Positions 8,195 through 16,704 of a stretch of 64,000 nucleotides of DNA are shown piece by piece. Under the pieces are notes generated by a model that was given only the letters and a program-made list of their open reading frames with translations, was not told the DNA's origin and made no database searches. The position numbers and the translations under genes are program-made. How positions within the stretch are numbered: position 1 is the stretch's first letter; each line of letters begins with the position of its first letter. This stretch comes from Agromyces mediolanus (GTDB lineage Bacteria > Actinomycetota > Actinomycetes > Actinomycetales > Microbacteriaceae). Location of the stretch: NCBI RefSeq assembly GCF_023715325.1, contig NZ_JAMBNX010000001.1:248001-312000 (forward strand). The letters are read 5' to 3'.

Positions 8195-9675
8195 CGGTGA
8201 CCTCCCGCGGCGCGGCTGCTGGTGTCGAACAGGGCGAGTTCGTCGGGGTGGAGCTGGTGCTGGCAGACGAAGCTCCTCGCCTTGATCCGCCACAGGCCTT
8301 GGCCGACGCCGAGGTTCGGCAAGAGTTGCTGCTCAGTGCCGGTCAGACCGAGGGCGGTCGCGGTCGGTCCGAGCTGGTCGGATTCCTGCCGGTACACGAT
8401 CCGCGTCTCCGCGTTCGCGAGCAGCGAGTTGGCCAGGGAGCGCATGGCGGAGCCTTGGTCGCCCACGTTGTCGAGGTCGGTGAGCTTGTGGAAGATCAGC
8501 ATGTTCGCGATCCCGTAGTGCCTGGCGAGTCGCCAGTGCGCATCCATCCGCCGCAACAGCGCCGGGTGGGACATGAGCCGCCATGCCTCGTCGTAGATCA
8601 CCCACCGCTGCCCACCGTTCGGGTCGAGCAGTGCGGATTCCATCCACGCTGACGAGCACGTCATCAGGACTGAGATGAGGGTCGAGTTCTCGGTGACCCG
8701 CGAGAGGTCGAGGGAGATCATCGGCAATGACGGATCAAACGCGACCGTGGAGGGGCCGTCGAACAGCCCGGCCAGGTCGCCTGCGACGAGGCGGCGTAGC
8801 GCGTGGCCGACGAGCCTGCCGTCCTCGGCCAGCCTGCCGTCGGCATCCTTGCTGGGGGCGAGGATGTGATCGACGACCATCGGCAGGATCGGCACGTCGT
8901 TCTCCCACACGGTCTGGGTCAGGGCGATGTCGATCGCGGTGTGCTCCAACGGCGACAAGCCTCGCGCGAGCACGGTCTCCGCGAGCGCGCCGATCAGGTC
9001 ACGACGCCGCGCCGCGACGGTCGAGGCCCACTGCGCGTCCGACAGTCCGCTGGGCCGGTGACCTTCGTCGAGCGGGTTCAGGCGAGTGTTGAGCCCGTGC
9101 CCGAGGACGATGGCGCGTCCGCCGACGGCGTTCGCGACGGCGGTGTGTTCGCCTTTCGGGTCGCCGGGCACGTACACGCGCCGCCCGAACGGCAGCGACC
9201 GCGTGTAGAGCGACTTGGCTAGCGAGGACTTGCCTGAGCCGACGATCCCGGCCAGCACCACGTTCGGCGCGGTGATGATCCCGCGCGCGTAGAGCACCCA
9301 CGGGTCGTAGACGAAACTCCCGCCCGAGTACAGGTCTTGGCCGACGAACACACCATCGGCACCGAGCCCACCCTCGGCGACGAACGGATACGCACCCGCC
9401 AGCGTCGCCGACGTGTCCTGATGCCGCGTCAGATGGAACCGACCCGGAGTGCGCAGCCTCGCGGCACCCGGTTCGCCAGACTTCGGCAGGTAGACCGTGG
9501 CGCGCCGCTCGGCACGCTCCTCCTCGGCCTTCGCCTTCGCCGCGGCGAGCGCGGCCCGACGCTGCTCGGCGTGGAGCCGGGCCTCTGCCTTGCGGCGCTG
9601 CTTCCGGAGCTTCCGCCGCTCCTTCGACGGCGCTACCAGAACTGCGGTGTGCAGCCGCGCGCGATCCTCGGTCAC
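8191..9675 (-). CDS. VirB4-like conjugation ATPase
   Basis: 494-residue AAA-like ATPase powering the type IV secretion channel. A basic coiled-coil-like N-terminus (residues ~15-55) is followed by a linker and the ATPase core: Walker A AGIVGSGKSSLAKS near residue 143 and Walker B WVIYDEAWRLMSHP near 358, then the late TRIVYRQE segment typical of VirB4. GTG 9675 is chosen as start because it overlaps the upstream stop by 4 bp (GTGA); the open frame continuing to 10125 is non-protein-like and overlaps the upstream gene. The protein lacks the usual N-terminal VirB4 domain, which appears to be carried by the SCO6880-type protein at 11456-12925. Confidence 0.9.
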   Translation of the reverse strand: MTEDRARLHTAVLVAPSKERRKLRKQRRKAEARLHAEQRRAALAAAKAKAEEERAERRATVYLPKSGEPGAARLRTPGRFHLTRHQDTSATLAGAYPFVAEGGLGADGVFVGQDLYSGGSFVYDPWVLYARGIITAPNVVLAGIVGSGKSSLAKSLYTRSLPFGRRVYVPGDPKGEHTAVANAVGGRAIVLGHGLNTRLNPLDEGHRPSGLSDAQWASTVAARRRDLIGALAETVLARGLSPLEHTAIDIALTQTVWENDVPILPMVVDHILAPSKDADGRLAEDGRLVGHALRRLVAGDLAGLFDGPSTVAFDPSLPMISLDLSRVTENSTLISVLMTCSSAWMESALLDPNGGQRWVIYDEAWRLMSHPALLRRMDAHWRLARHYGIANMLIFHKLTDLDNVGDQGSAMRSLANSLLANAETRIVYRQESDQLGPTATALGLTGTEQQLLPNLGVGQGLWRIKARSFVCQHQLHPDELALFDTSSRAAGGHR

Positions 9676-10502
9676 AGCACCAGCCCTCGCGCCTGCTTGA
9701 CAGCCGTGATCTTGGCCGGCTCGAACCACGACCCATCCCGCTTCGCCGTCGGCACATCGGCCCGCTCCGTGGCACCCGGCGACGAGTACGACACCAGCAA
9801 CTCCGGCCCAGCCTGCACCGGAGGGGTTCCGACTGGTTCGGCGTCCTGGGGCTCTGCTTCCGGTTCGGTGTAGCGGCGCAGGAGCGAGACGTAGCCGACG
9901 TGCGGGTTGACGACCAGCGCGTAGTCGCCCGAGAGCGCCACCTGGTCGTTGGGGCCCTCGCCGGGCTCGTCGTAGACGTACCCGTTCTCCAGCGCGGCCT
10001 GCGTGGTCTCGTCGCCGTAGTCCCACTGCGCGAGGAAGTCCACCGCATCGACATGCCCCAGCTCGCCGAGGATGCGCAACGGCCGGTCCGCCTCCTCGCC
10101 CTGAAGGAACACCACACTGACCCACCGAGACGGCGCGGCCTCCTCGACGGCGGGCTCAGGGTGCCAGGCGATCCGCCCGGCGGCGATGAACCCTTCCGCG
10201 AGCCGGTCATACGCCCGGTCGACGAGGTTCGCCGCCTGACGCAGTTCCTCCGCAGCAGCGAGGGCGTCACGCACTCCTGCCTCGTGGCTTCCGGCGTCAT
10301 TGAAGGCGTGCGCGACCTTGCGCTCGTGAACATCGGCGATCTGATCGAGTGCCTGCCGCAGCGAGCGCATCCCCGAGGACAGATCACCGATCACCCCGTA
10401 CATCTCGGCGGGCTGATCGAACCCCCGGCTCGGGTGCGCGAGTCCGCGCAAGGCTTCGGATGCCTCCGCTGCATCCGCGGTCGAATCGAAGAACGTGGGC
10501 AT
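9672..10502 (-). CDS. Hypothetical ICE protein upstream of VirB4
   Basis: 276-residue protein. The N-terminal half is helical (residues ~10-110, heptad-like HERKVAHAFNDAGSHEAGVRDALAAAEELRQA), and the C-terminal half is acidic with beta-like segments (SRWVSVVFLQGEEADRPL, GDYALVVNPHVGYVSLL). The ATG at 10502 has GGAGG seven bases upstream, which favours it over the in-frame ATG at 10514. It is coupled to virB4 by GTGA. I recognise it only as a gene commonly found at this place in actinobacterial transfer operons; no function is claimed. Confidence 0.65.
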   Translation of the reverse strand: MPTFFDSTADAAEASEALRGLAHPSRGFDQPAEMYGVIGDLSSGMRSLRQALDQIADVHERKVAHAFNDAGSHEAGVRDALAAAEELRQAANLVDRAYDRLAEGFIAAGRIAWHPEPAVEEAAPSRWVSVVFLQGEEADRPLRILGELGHVDAVDFLAQWDYGDETTQAALENGYVYDEPGEGPNDQVALSGDYALVVNPHVGYVSLLRRYTEPEAEPQDAEPVGTPPVQAGPELLVSYSSPGATERADVPTAKRDGSWFEPAKITAVKQARGLVL

Positions 10503-10651
10503 GGTGGCCTCCATCGGTAGGTCATGTCACCCACGAGGTGCGCCCCCGTGCACCCGCAGATCATTTGAGGCATTCAGCAGCAAGGGGCTTCTCATTCCTC
10601 CAGCCCACCGCGCTCGACGCCGGTAAACTTCGACCACCGAGGAGGTGAGGC

Positions 10652-11413
10652 ATGAACGACGACGAAGAGCTGCGTTGGGTGCGGCGTCGCGAGGGAACCC
10701 ACCGTTCCGAGTCGCGGGCGACCCGTGGGTATGAACGGGACCTGCTCCGTGACGACGACACCAAGAACCTGCTCGGTCCTACTGAGTCTCGCCCAGCCGA
10801 CATCGACGAGATCGTGCGGTCGCGCGGACCCTTGGTACCAGCGCGCCCTTCGCCCGGTCAGGAGTTCCGGTACCAAGTCGGCGACGCAATCATGGAGGCG
10901 TTAGCGCCCTACATTGAACGTGGAGTTGATGTTGCGGTGGACGCCGCGGTCCTCGGTGTCTCAAGACTGTGGAAGTGGGCCACAACTCGACCGCCACGGC
11001 AGACGTTCTCTGTCGAAGTCGGCAAGGTAGATGAGGTTCCTACTGCGTACCTTGAAGGTCCGCTCGCCGAGCATAATGAGCCACCGTCGGAAGAGCTGGC
11101 GCGCAGCCCACAGAGCATGACGGCGGAGCAGTACCAGGCGATTCTTCTTTCAGCGTTGCTGGCGGACCAATACGCAGCTCGCGCGCGATCAATGCTCGCC
11201 AATGTCCGCATCGACGACGAGGTGCTTCCAAGCGAGTTGGAAGACGCGGTCCGCGCCGCTCTGGACGGACCGACGATTGACGATGCGACGCTCGTGCGCG
11301 TCGTTGAGCTGCTGCGCGAGAGCATGACCCCTGACGGCGAGTATGTTCTCGTTCGTCCGCGGCAGGTCGACGCTCCAAGGTCAATCGCCGACCGCACGAG
11401 GGACAGCGCGTAG
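10652..11413 (+). CDS. Lone forward-strand cargo gene, unknown function
   Basis: 253-residue protein encoded against the direction of the surrounding transfer operon. It has a good ribosome site (GAGGAGGTGAGGC) before ATG 10652. Features: a charged, Arg/Glu-rich N-terminus (~1-75), an amphipathic or weakly hydrophobic stretch near 85-115 (IMEALAPYIERGVDVAVDAAVLGVSRLWKW), and a helical C-terminal half. Its base composition is visibly less GC-rich than its neighbours, suggesting recent gain. It splits the SCO6880 gene from the virB4 part of the operon. No domain is recognised; because insertion points in ICE operons often hold defence or exclusion genes, such a role is possible but unsupported. 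Confidence 0.7.
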   Translation: MNDDEELRWVRRREGTHRSESRATRGYERDLLRDDDTKNLLGPTESRPADIDEIVRSRGPLVPARPSPGQEFRYQVGDAIMEALAPYIERGVDVAVDAAVLGVSRLWKWATTRPPRQTFSVEVGKVDEVPTAYLEGPLAEHNEPPSEELARSPQSMTAEQYQAILLSALLADQYAARARSMLANVRIDDEVLPSELEDAVRAALDGPTIDDATLVRVVELLRESMTPDGEYVLVRPRQVDAPRSIADRTRDSA

Positions 11414-11455
11414 TCGTTTGGTACGGGCTTCACACTGCGAGGCACGTAAGACCCG

Positions 11456-12925
11456 TCAGACCCTCCGGCAGAGCGGGAGCGCAGCGGCGGTGAAGGCGGC
11501 GGCTTGCTGGCCGACGAGCAGCCGGGTCTCACAAGATGCCTGGATCGCGGCTTGCTCGATGGCGGCGACGGCGGCGTCGAGTTCTTCGACGGTGGGTGCG
11601 GAGACGGCGATGAGGCCGGTGTAGCGGAGGATGCCGTGTCCGGCGGTGAGGTCGGCTTCTTGCTGGAGCACGTCGTGGTACTCGGCGGTCTGTGAGGCGT
11701 CTTCGATCTGGCCGATCTTCGCGCGCTGGGCCTGGTCGGAGATGTGCTCGACCTTCTTCTTGCGGATGTCGCGAGCAGCGGCGTCGGAACGCATGGGGGT
11801 GCAGATCAGCGAGAACGACCGCTGGATGCCGGTGGACAGCAGCACCGGCGACAGGAATCCCGGATAGACGAGCGACCTGGGCCACTCGCTGACCCAGAGC
11901 ACTGCGTGGTGGGCGGAGTCGGTGCGGAGCTTGCCCCAAGTCTCGGTGACCGCGACCGGCCCTGCGGTCGCAAGGGATTGGCCGAGCCTGCCGTGGCGTT
12001 CCAGCGTGGCGGCGATAGCGGGGTCGTAGGCGGAGCGCAGCATCACCGCGATCTGCCCCGGCGTCAGCCATCCCGACGGCGAGAGGTCGGCGGAGCGGAG
12101 CGCGGCGACGAGCGTGTTCATCTCCTGCCGCAGCACGGCGGCAGCACCACGAATCCCGCCGCCCGCGGTCCTGATCTGCCGCGCACTGGTCTTCATGTCC
12201 AGTGATAGCGAGAGTGTGGTGGCGTGCCGTTCGCCGGCTGGGCCGGCGCGGTCGATGAGTTCTGCGTAGGTGTCGGCCGCCCACGAGCCGTCCGGGGTGC
12301 CGTGGGTGGCCCACCATTCGGCGAGTCCGGTGCCGGAGTCTGGGAGGGTGCGTTCGAGGACTTGTAGCGTCGCGATCCGCCCGGAGCGGCAGACGGTGGC
12401 CAGGACGCGACCCCAGGAGCTGACGCGGCGTTCCTGTTCGCCGGGGTCGAGGAGCACGAACGCGGGATGGGTGACCTCGCACACCACGGTCAAGGTTGCG
12501 GCGTGGGGGTCGTGGATCATTCCGGCGCTGGTGTCGGGGTCGGTGTATTCGCGCAGTCGCGCCATGTCGCCGGGCAGGGCGAGGGTTCCGACGGGGCGTG
12601 GGACGACGATCCTGTGTCGGTAGAGCAGTTGCCCGCCGGTGGTGCGCCACAGCCACCAGCAGGCGATGGGTAGCCATTCCACGATGGGCCGGCCCGCGAT
12701 GGGTATCCAGGTCAGTGCGGCGGCGAGTACCCAGATGGGGGCGGTGTAGGCGAGCAGCATCCCGCCGCCGGCGTAGAACGCGCCGATGAGTGTGGCTCCG
12801 CCGATGGCGAGCGTGATGAGCTGGGTCAGCGACAGACCGAGGAGGACACCGCGGCGGGTGAGGCGGGAGAACTTCACCGGCACGAGTTCGCCCGCGGTGG
12901 GACGGTCGTGGTTCGTGCTGCTCAT
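11456..12925 (-). CDS. SCO6880-type protein (PrgI + VirB4 N-terminal)
   Basis: 489-residue conjugation protein. Residues ~20-110 contain a pair of membrane segments like PrgI (LLGLSLTQLITLAIGGATL, then AYTAPIWVLAAALTWIPIAG). The rest resembles the N-terminal domain of VirB4 ATPases and has no Walker motifs. It corresponds to the SCO6880 family of actinobacterial type IV secretion systems. It likely assembles with the separate VirB4 ATPase (8191-9675), together replacing a PrgI-VirB4 set. The start ATG 12925 lies 3 bp downstream of the VirB6-like gene stop. The long shadow frame to 13679 is discarded. Confidence 0.85.
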   Translation of the reverse strand: MSSTNHDRPTAGELVPVKFSRLTRRGVLLGLSLTQLITLAIGGATLIGAFYAGGGMLLAYTAPIWVLAAALTWIPIAGRPIVEWLPIACWWLWRTTGGQLLYRHRIVVPRPVGTLALPGDMARLREYTDPDTSAGMIHDPHAATLTVVCEVTHPAFVLLDPGEQERRVSSWGRVLATVCRSGRIATLQVLERTLPDSGTGLAEWWATHGTPDGSWAADTYAELIDRAGPAGERHATTLSLSLDMKTSARQIRTAGGGIRGAAAVLRQEMNTLVAALRSADLSPSGWLTPGQIAVMLRSAYDPAIAATLERHGRLGQSLATAGPVAVTETWGKLRTDSAHHAVLWVSEWPRSLVYPGFLSPVLLSTGIQRSFSLICTPMRSDAAARDIRKKKVEHISDQAQRAKIGQIEDASQTAEYHDVLQQEADLTAGHGILRYTGLIAVSAPTVEELDAAVAAIEQAAIQASCETRLLVGQQAAAFTAAALPLCRRV

Positions 12926-12928
12926 CGT

Positions 12929-14317
12929 CTACTCCTTCGGTGGGCGTGGCGCGGGCGGCGGGGGCTGCTTCGGTGGCGGTGACGGGTCGGTGCTCGGCGG
13001 TCGTGGTGCCGGGCTCGACGGCGGTGCCGCAGGCGAGGCTGCGGGAGGTGGCGGTGTCTGCGCGGCGGCGTCGGCGGCGTGCTCGCCCTGGGCTCCCAGC
13101 GCGGTTCCGGCTTTCGGCCCGGCGGTCGCGGCACCCTTGGCGACACTCGCCCCGACCACGACGCCTGCCGCGACGGGACCGGCCGCGGCTGCGCCGCCCC
13201 CGCCGGCTGCGGCCCCTCCACCAGCGGCGGCACCTCCGCCGCTCGCGGCGTGTGCCGGTGCCGGGGTCTTCGGCGGTGGCGGGGCGCTGCTTCCTCCACC
13301 AGAACCTCCGCCCGCGTTCCCGCCGCCACTGCTGGCTCCGTCGAGCACCTTCTTCGGGTCGCCGCCGCCTTGCGGCTTGGTCGGGACGGGGATCGGACGG
13401 TTGAGGGCGCTCTTGGCATCCTGCTCGGAGCCGATCGCGTGGTACATGTCGAACCCGACGAACGCGATGAACTTGTACGTGAGATACGGGGCGAATGCGG
13501 CCATCGCCATCAGCACGATTCCCGCGATGGGGTCGCTGACCGAGGCGAGGTCGGCGTCGATCGGTGCGGAGACTTGGGTGATCGCGACGAGGAACATCAC
13601 GACGAGCACGAGCTTGGAGCAGATCAGCGCGACCACGAACATCGCCCACTTCCCGATCCACCCCCGCGAGGCATCCCACGACGCGCCGCTAAACGCGAGC
13701 GGCGCGAACACGACCGCCACCAACAGCAGCGCCTTCCTGACGAGCAGGGACAGCCACACGATCGCGGCGGCAGTGATCGCGAGCCCGGCCATGAAGATCG
13801 TGATGATCGCGCCCACGCCGGGAGCGGCGATATTGATCCCGACCAGCCCCGCAGCGAGCAGGGCGATCTTGTCGCCCATCGACTCGGTCGTTTCCCCGGC
13901 GGCCTGCACGATCCCGATGCACAGCTGATCAACGACCTCCAGCAGCAGCGCCGTCAGCGTGATGACCACGAACGACCCGAGGACGGACTTCGCCAGACCC
14001 AGGGCGGCGCGGGTGAGGGCGGTGGGGTCGCGTCGGATCAGCCCGGTAATGAGTTGGAGGCAGAAGAAGATCAGCATCACGAAGACCGCGATACCGAACA
14101 ACAGGTTGTAGACGGCGATGTAACCGGGCTTGGTGACATCCACCAGCGTCGTGGTGTCGAAGACCGACCAGACCGCCTCGAACAGCCACCCCGCGGCGGC
14201 ACCCATCGCCTGGGCGAGCCAGTCGAACGGGGCCGCGACCAGAGACGCAGCTCCTTCGCCGACGGCATCGCAGACCGAGGAGATCACGGGAACGTCGCAC
14301 ACGCCCATCACGAACAC
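12929..14317 (-). CDS. VirB6/TrbL-like polytopic membrane protein
   Basis: 462-residue protein with about six to seven hydrophobic segments between residues ~30 and 290, several of them long and Val/Ile/Leu-rich (for example IAVFVMLIFFCLQLITGLI and IIVFMAGL-type stretches). A Gly/Ala/Pro low-complexity tail covers ~330-462 (repeated PPP and GGG runs). This is the layout of the TrbL/VirB6 channel component of conjugative type IV systems. The start is uncertain: GTG at 14317, or the ATG four codons in at 14305 (MGVCDVPVISS). The proline-rich tail is probably disordered and cytoplasmic. Confidence 0.82.
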   Translation of the reverse strand: MFVMGVCDVPVISSVCDAVGEGAASLVAAPFDWLAQAMGAAAGWLFEAVWSVFDTTTLVDVTKPGYIAVYNLLFGIAVFVMLIFFCLQLITGLIRRDPTALTRAALGLAKSVLGSFVVITLTALLLEVVDQLCIGIVQAAGETTESMGDKIALLAAGLVGINIAAPGVGAIITIFMAGLAITAAAIVWLSLLVRKALLLVAVVFAPLAFSGASWDASRGWIGKWAMFVVALICSKLVLVVMFLVAITQVSAPIDADLASVSDPIAGIVLMAMAAFAPYLTYKFIAFVGFDMYHAIGSEQDAKSALNRPIPVPTKPQGGGDPKKVLDGASSGGGNAGGGSGGGSSAPPPPKTPAPAHAASGGGAAAGGGAAAGGGGAAAAGPVAAGVVVGASVAKGAATAGPKAGTALGAQGEHAADAAAQTPPPPAASPAAPPSSPAPRPPSTDPSPPPKQPPPPAPRPPKE

Positions 14318-14339
14318 CAGCTCTCGACGACGGGGCGGG

Positions 14340-14660
14340 TCAGACGGACTGGCCGACGTTCCAGAAGAAGTTGATGAGCGTCACGCTCGCGCCGCAAATC
14401 ACCGCAGCACCGCAGGAGACGAGGACGCCGATCTTCCCGCGCGAGGCGAGGTGCGGGTTCGACGAGTTCGCGCCGAAGCCCCACACGATCGCGGACACAA
14501 TCAGCGCGAGCACGGACAGGATCAGGCCGATGGTCATCACCGCGCCGACGATGGTTCGCAACTGGTTGATCCCCGGCAGGCCGTCGGTGTTGGGGTCAAT
14601 GTTGATGTCCATCGGCACCAGCAACGGCGCGGACATGACGTTGGCGAGCAGATCGAACAC
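14340..14660 (-). CDS. DUF6112-type small membrane protein, copy 1
   Basis: 106-residue protein with two membrane helices (about residues 34-58 and 75-97) joined by a short loop with SNPHLASRGKIG. A GTG start at 14660 is chosen because AAGGAG lies eight bases upstream; the longer open frame to 14786 is not protein-like. It belongs to the DUF6112 family of actinobacterial conjugation clusters and resembles the neighbour at 14808-15074 throughout (LRTIVGAVMT... versus LRAVVGALLT..., GKIGVLVSCGAAV versus GRIGVLVAVGAAV). By size and position it could be the pilin-like VirB2 or VirB3 equivalent; that is inference. Confidence 0.8.
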   Translation of the reverse strand: MFDLLANVMSAPLLVPMDINIDPNTDGLPGINQLRTIVGAVMTIGLILSVLALIVSAIVWGFGANSSNPHLASRGKIGVLVSCGAAVICGASVTLINFFWNVGQSV

Positions 14661-14807
14661 GGTAGGACTCCTTAGCGACGGGCGGCCCGCCCACGAACTC
14701 GCAGACGGGGTACACGCCACAGGTGCACCCGTGACCCCTCGGCGACGGAATAGCAATGCCCACGCCGGTGAGGACGTGGGCATCAACGGGCTCAGAGGTG
14801 TTCGGTG

Positions 14808-15074
14808 TCAGAGCTGTTGGCCGAGGTTGAGGAGCCAGTTCATCCAGGCGACGCCGCCTCCGGCGAGGACGGCGGCACCGACGGCGACGAGGACTCCGAT
14901 TCGTCCCTTGCTGGCGGTGGCGTAGTTGCCGTGGGCCGTTGCGATGGCCCAGACGATCGCCGAGACGATCAGCATGAGGACGGCGACGATCAGGACGAAC
15001 GTCAGGAGCGCGCCGACCACGGCGCGGAGGTCTCCGATACCGCCGAGCCCGTCGAAGTCGGGGAAGACACCCAT
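14808..15074 (-). CDS. DUF6112-type small membrane protein, copy 2
   Basis: 88-residue protein with two membrane helices (about residues 18-45 and 57-80). It starts at ATG 15074 (MGVFPDFDGLGGIGDLR), 6 bp after the hydrolase gene's stop. It is a paralogue of copy 1, with the same spacing of helices and the shared GxIGVLV turn motif. Two tandem copies suggest duplication and possible division of labour, for example major and minor pilin-like subunits. Confidence 0.8.
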   Translation of the reverse strand: MGVFPDFDGLGGIGDLRAVVGALLTFVLIVAVLMLIVSAIVWAIATAHGNYATASKGRIGVLVAVGAAVLAGGGVAWMNWLLNLGQQL

Positions 15075-15080
15075 CGCCGA

Positions 15081-16691
15081 TCACCCCACCTTGACTGTGA
15101 CGTGGAGGTGGTCGTAGTGGCCTCCGGTGATGGAGGCGGGGTCGTGCATGCCTCCGCCGTTGTACGGTCGCCAGCCGTCGGAGTCGCGGGCGAGGGACCA
15201 GATTTGGCCTTGCCAGATCAGGTACTCGACGCCGAGCACGTCGGCGTTGTCCTTCATCCAGTTGGTGACCTTCCAGCCGGCGTCGAGCTGTTCTGGGTTG
15301 GGTCGCTGGCCGATGCGGTTGCCGAAGGTGATGTCGCACGCCCTGCCGAGGGGATGCTCGGACTTGGTGCCGGGGCGCGGTGAGTAGCAGCCCCAGCCGG
15401 TGTCGGGGAACGTGGCGAGGGTCTGCTGGTAGAGGTGGAGCAGGCGGGCGGTGATCTTGCCCGAGCTGGTGGGATCGTCGACGAGCCGGTCGGGGTCTCC
15501 ATCGACACCGACCGGCGTCCCCGCAGTGGCGTTGTTGCAGGCAGCGGGTGATCCGCTGGTCGCCGTCGGCAGGTTCGCGGCACCGTGCTCGTTGAGCCAG
15601 GCGGCGGCGTCGATTGCCTCACCGTTCGTGCCGCCGGGCCGGACCTCGAAGTGCAGATGTGCGCCGGTGCTCATGCCCGAGGAGCCGACATCGCCGATGT
15701 GCTGCCCGGCGCTCACCCGATCGCCGGGACGGACGTGGATGCCGCTTTGCCACATGTGTGCGTAAGCGGTCGCGACGGTCTTGCCGGCGATGGTGTGCTC
15801 GATGACGATGAGGCCGCCGTACCCGCCGGAGAACTCGGCGATGGTGACGGTGCCGTCCGCGGCGGCGAGGATCGGCGTGCCGTCGGGTGCGGCGAAGTCG
15901 GTGCCGGTGTGTATCTTTCGTTCGCCCGTGATCGGGTGCACCCGCATCCCGAACGGCGAGGACAGCACCCAGGTGCCCTCGGGCAGTGGGAATACCACCC
16001 GCGACGACGAGACCGCCGGGCCACCCACGCCAACCGGAGTGCTGCCGCCGTTGGTGAGGGCGGCGAGGATGCTGTCGGCGACGGGCGCGTAGTTGCGGTA
16101 GCGGTCGGGGTAGGCGGAGACCTCGACGGCTTGGGCGGCTTCGCCGGGGTCCATCTGTTGCCAGCCGGGGATGTCGAGCAGGCCGCGTGGCGAGGGGTAG
16201 TTCGGTCCGGTCGGCCCGCCGAAGAACGCTCGGGCCTGGTACTGCGGGTCCATCAACTCTGCGACGGTGCCCCATCCTGATTGGGGGCGCATCTGGAACA
16301 GGCCGAGGGAGTCGTGGTCGCCGCCGTTGCCGTCGTTCGGGTAGTTCGCCGACTCAGGGTATGCGCCGGTGTTGGTGAGCATCCGCAGTGTGGACTCGGT
16401 GAGCGCGGCCATCAGCGCGATCTTGATTCCCGGGCGGCCCACGTCGGTGATGCCGTTGCCGACGGTGATGATCGTTGCCGCGTGCGTGAGCTGTTGACGA
16501 TTCAGGGTGAAGGTCTCGCCGTTCGTGGTGGTCACGGTGAGCGAGTCCGGGATCGGGCCGAGGTTCGCGGTACCGGCAGGGGTGGCGCAGTAGGCGGCAG
16601 CGGGGTTCATCAGCACCCCGATGCCGAGGAGTGCGGCGGCGGGGGCGAAGAGCAGCAGCGCCAGGGCTGCGATGGCGGCTTTGCGGAACAC
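15081..16691 (-). CDS. Cell-wall hydrolase, transglycosylase-like + M23 + ARB_07466 domain
   Basis: 536-residue exported or anchored enzyme that would open peptidoglycan for the conjugation channel. An N-terminal hydrophobic helix (residues ~5-27) is a signal or anchor. Residues ~60-190 resemble a lytic transglycosylase/VirB1 domain (MAALTESTLRML, DSLGLFQMRP). Residues ~235-365 form an M23 (LytM-type) peptidase with zinc ligands in HTGTDFAAPDG and GAHLHFEV. The C-terminal ~125 residues look like an ARB_07466-type carboxypeptidase domain (EHPLGRACDITFG and GHYDHLHVTV). The GTG start at 16691 is supported by GAGG upstream; the longer frame to 16838 runs into the VirB8-like gene. Confidence 0.87.
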   Translation of the reverse strand: MFRKAAIAALALLLFAPAAALLGIGVLMNPAAAYCATPAGTANLGPIPDSLTVTTTNGETFTLNRQQLTHAATIITVGNGITDVGRPGIKIALMAALTESTLRMLTNTGAYPESANYPNDGNGGDHDSLGLFQMRPQSGWGTVAELMDPQYQARAFFGGPTGPNYPSPRGLLDIPGWQQMDPGEAAQAVEVSAYPDRYRNYAPVADSILAALTNGGSTPVGVGGPAVSSSRVVFPLPEGTWVLSSPFGMRVHPITGERKIHTGTDFAAPDGTPILAAADGTVTIAEFSGGYGGLIVIEHTIAGKTVATAYAHMWQSGIHVRPGDRVSAGQHIGDVGSSGMSTGAHLHFEVRPGGTNGEAIDAAAWLNEHGAANLPTATSGSPAACNNATAGTPVGVDGDPDRLVDDPTSSGKITARLLHLYQQTLATFPDTGWGCYSPRPGTKSEHPLGRACDITFGNRIGQRPNPEQLDAGWKVTNWMKDNADVLGVEYLIWQGQIWSLARDSDGWRPYNGGGMHDPASITGGHYDHLHVTVKVG

Positions 16692-16704
16692 GACGCCAAC
16701 CTCT

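Noticed and set aside
11529-13679. 716-residue open frame on the minus strand
   Set aside because: Same strand but another frame of the SCO6880 and VirB6-like genes; Arg/His-rich with no fold features.
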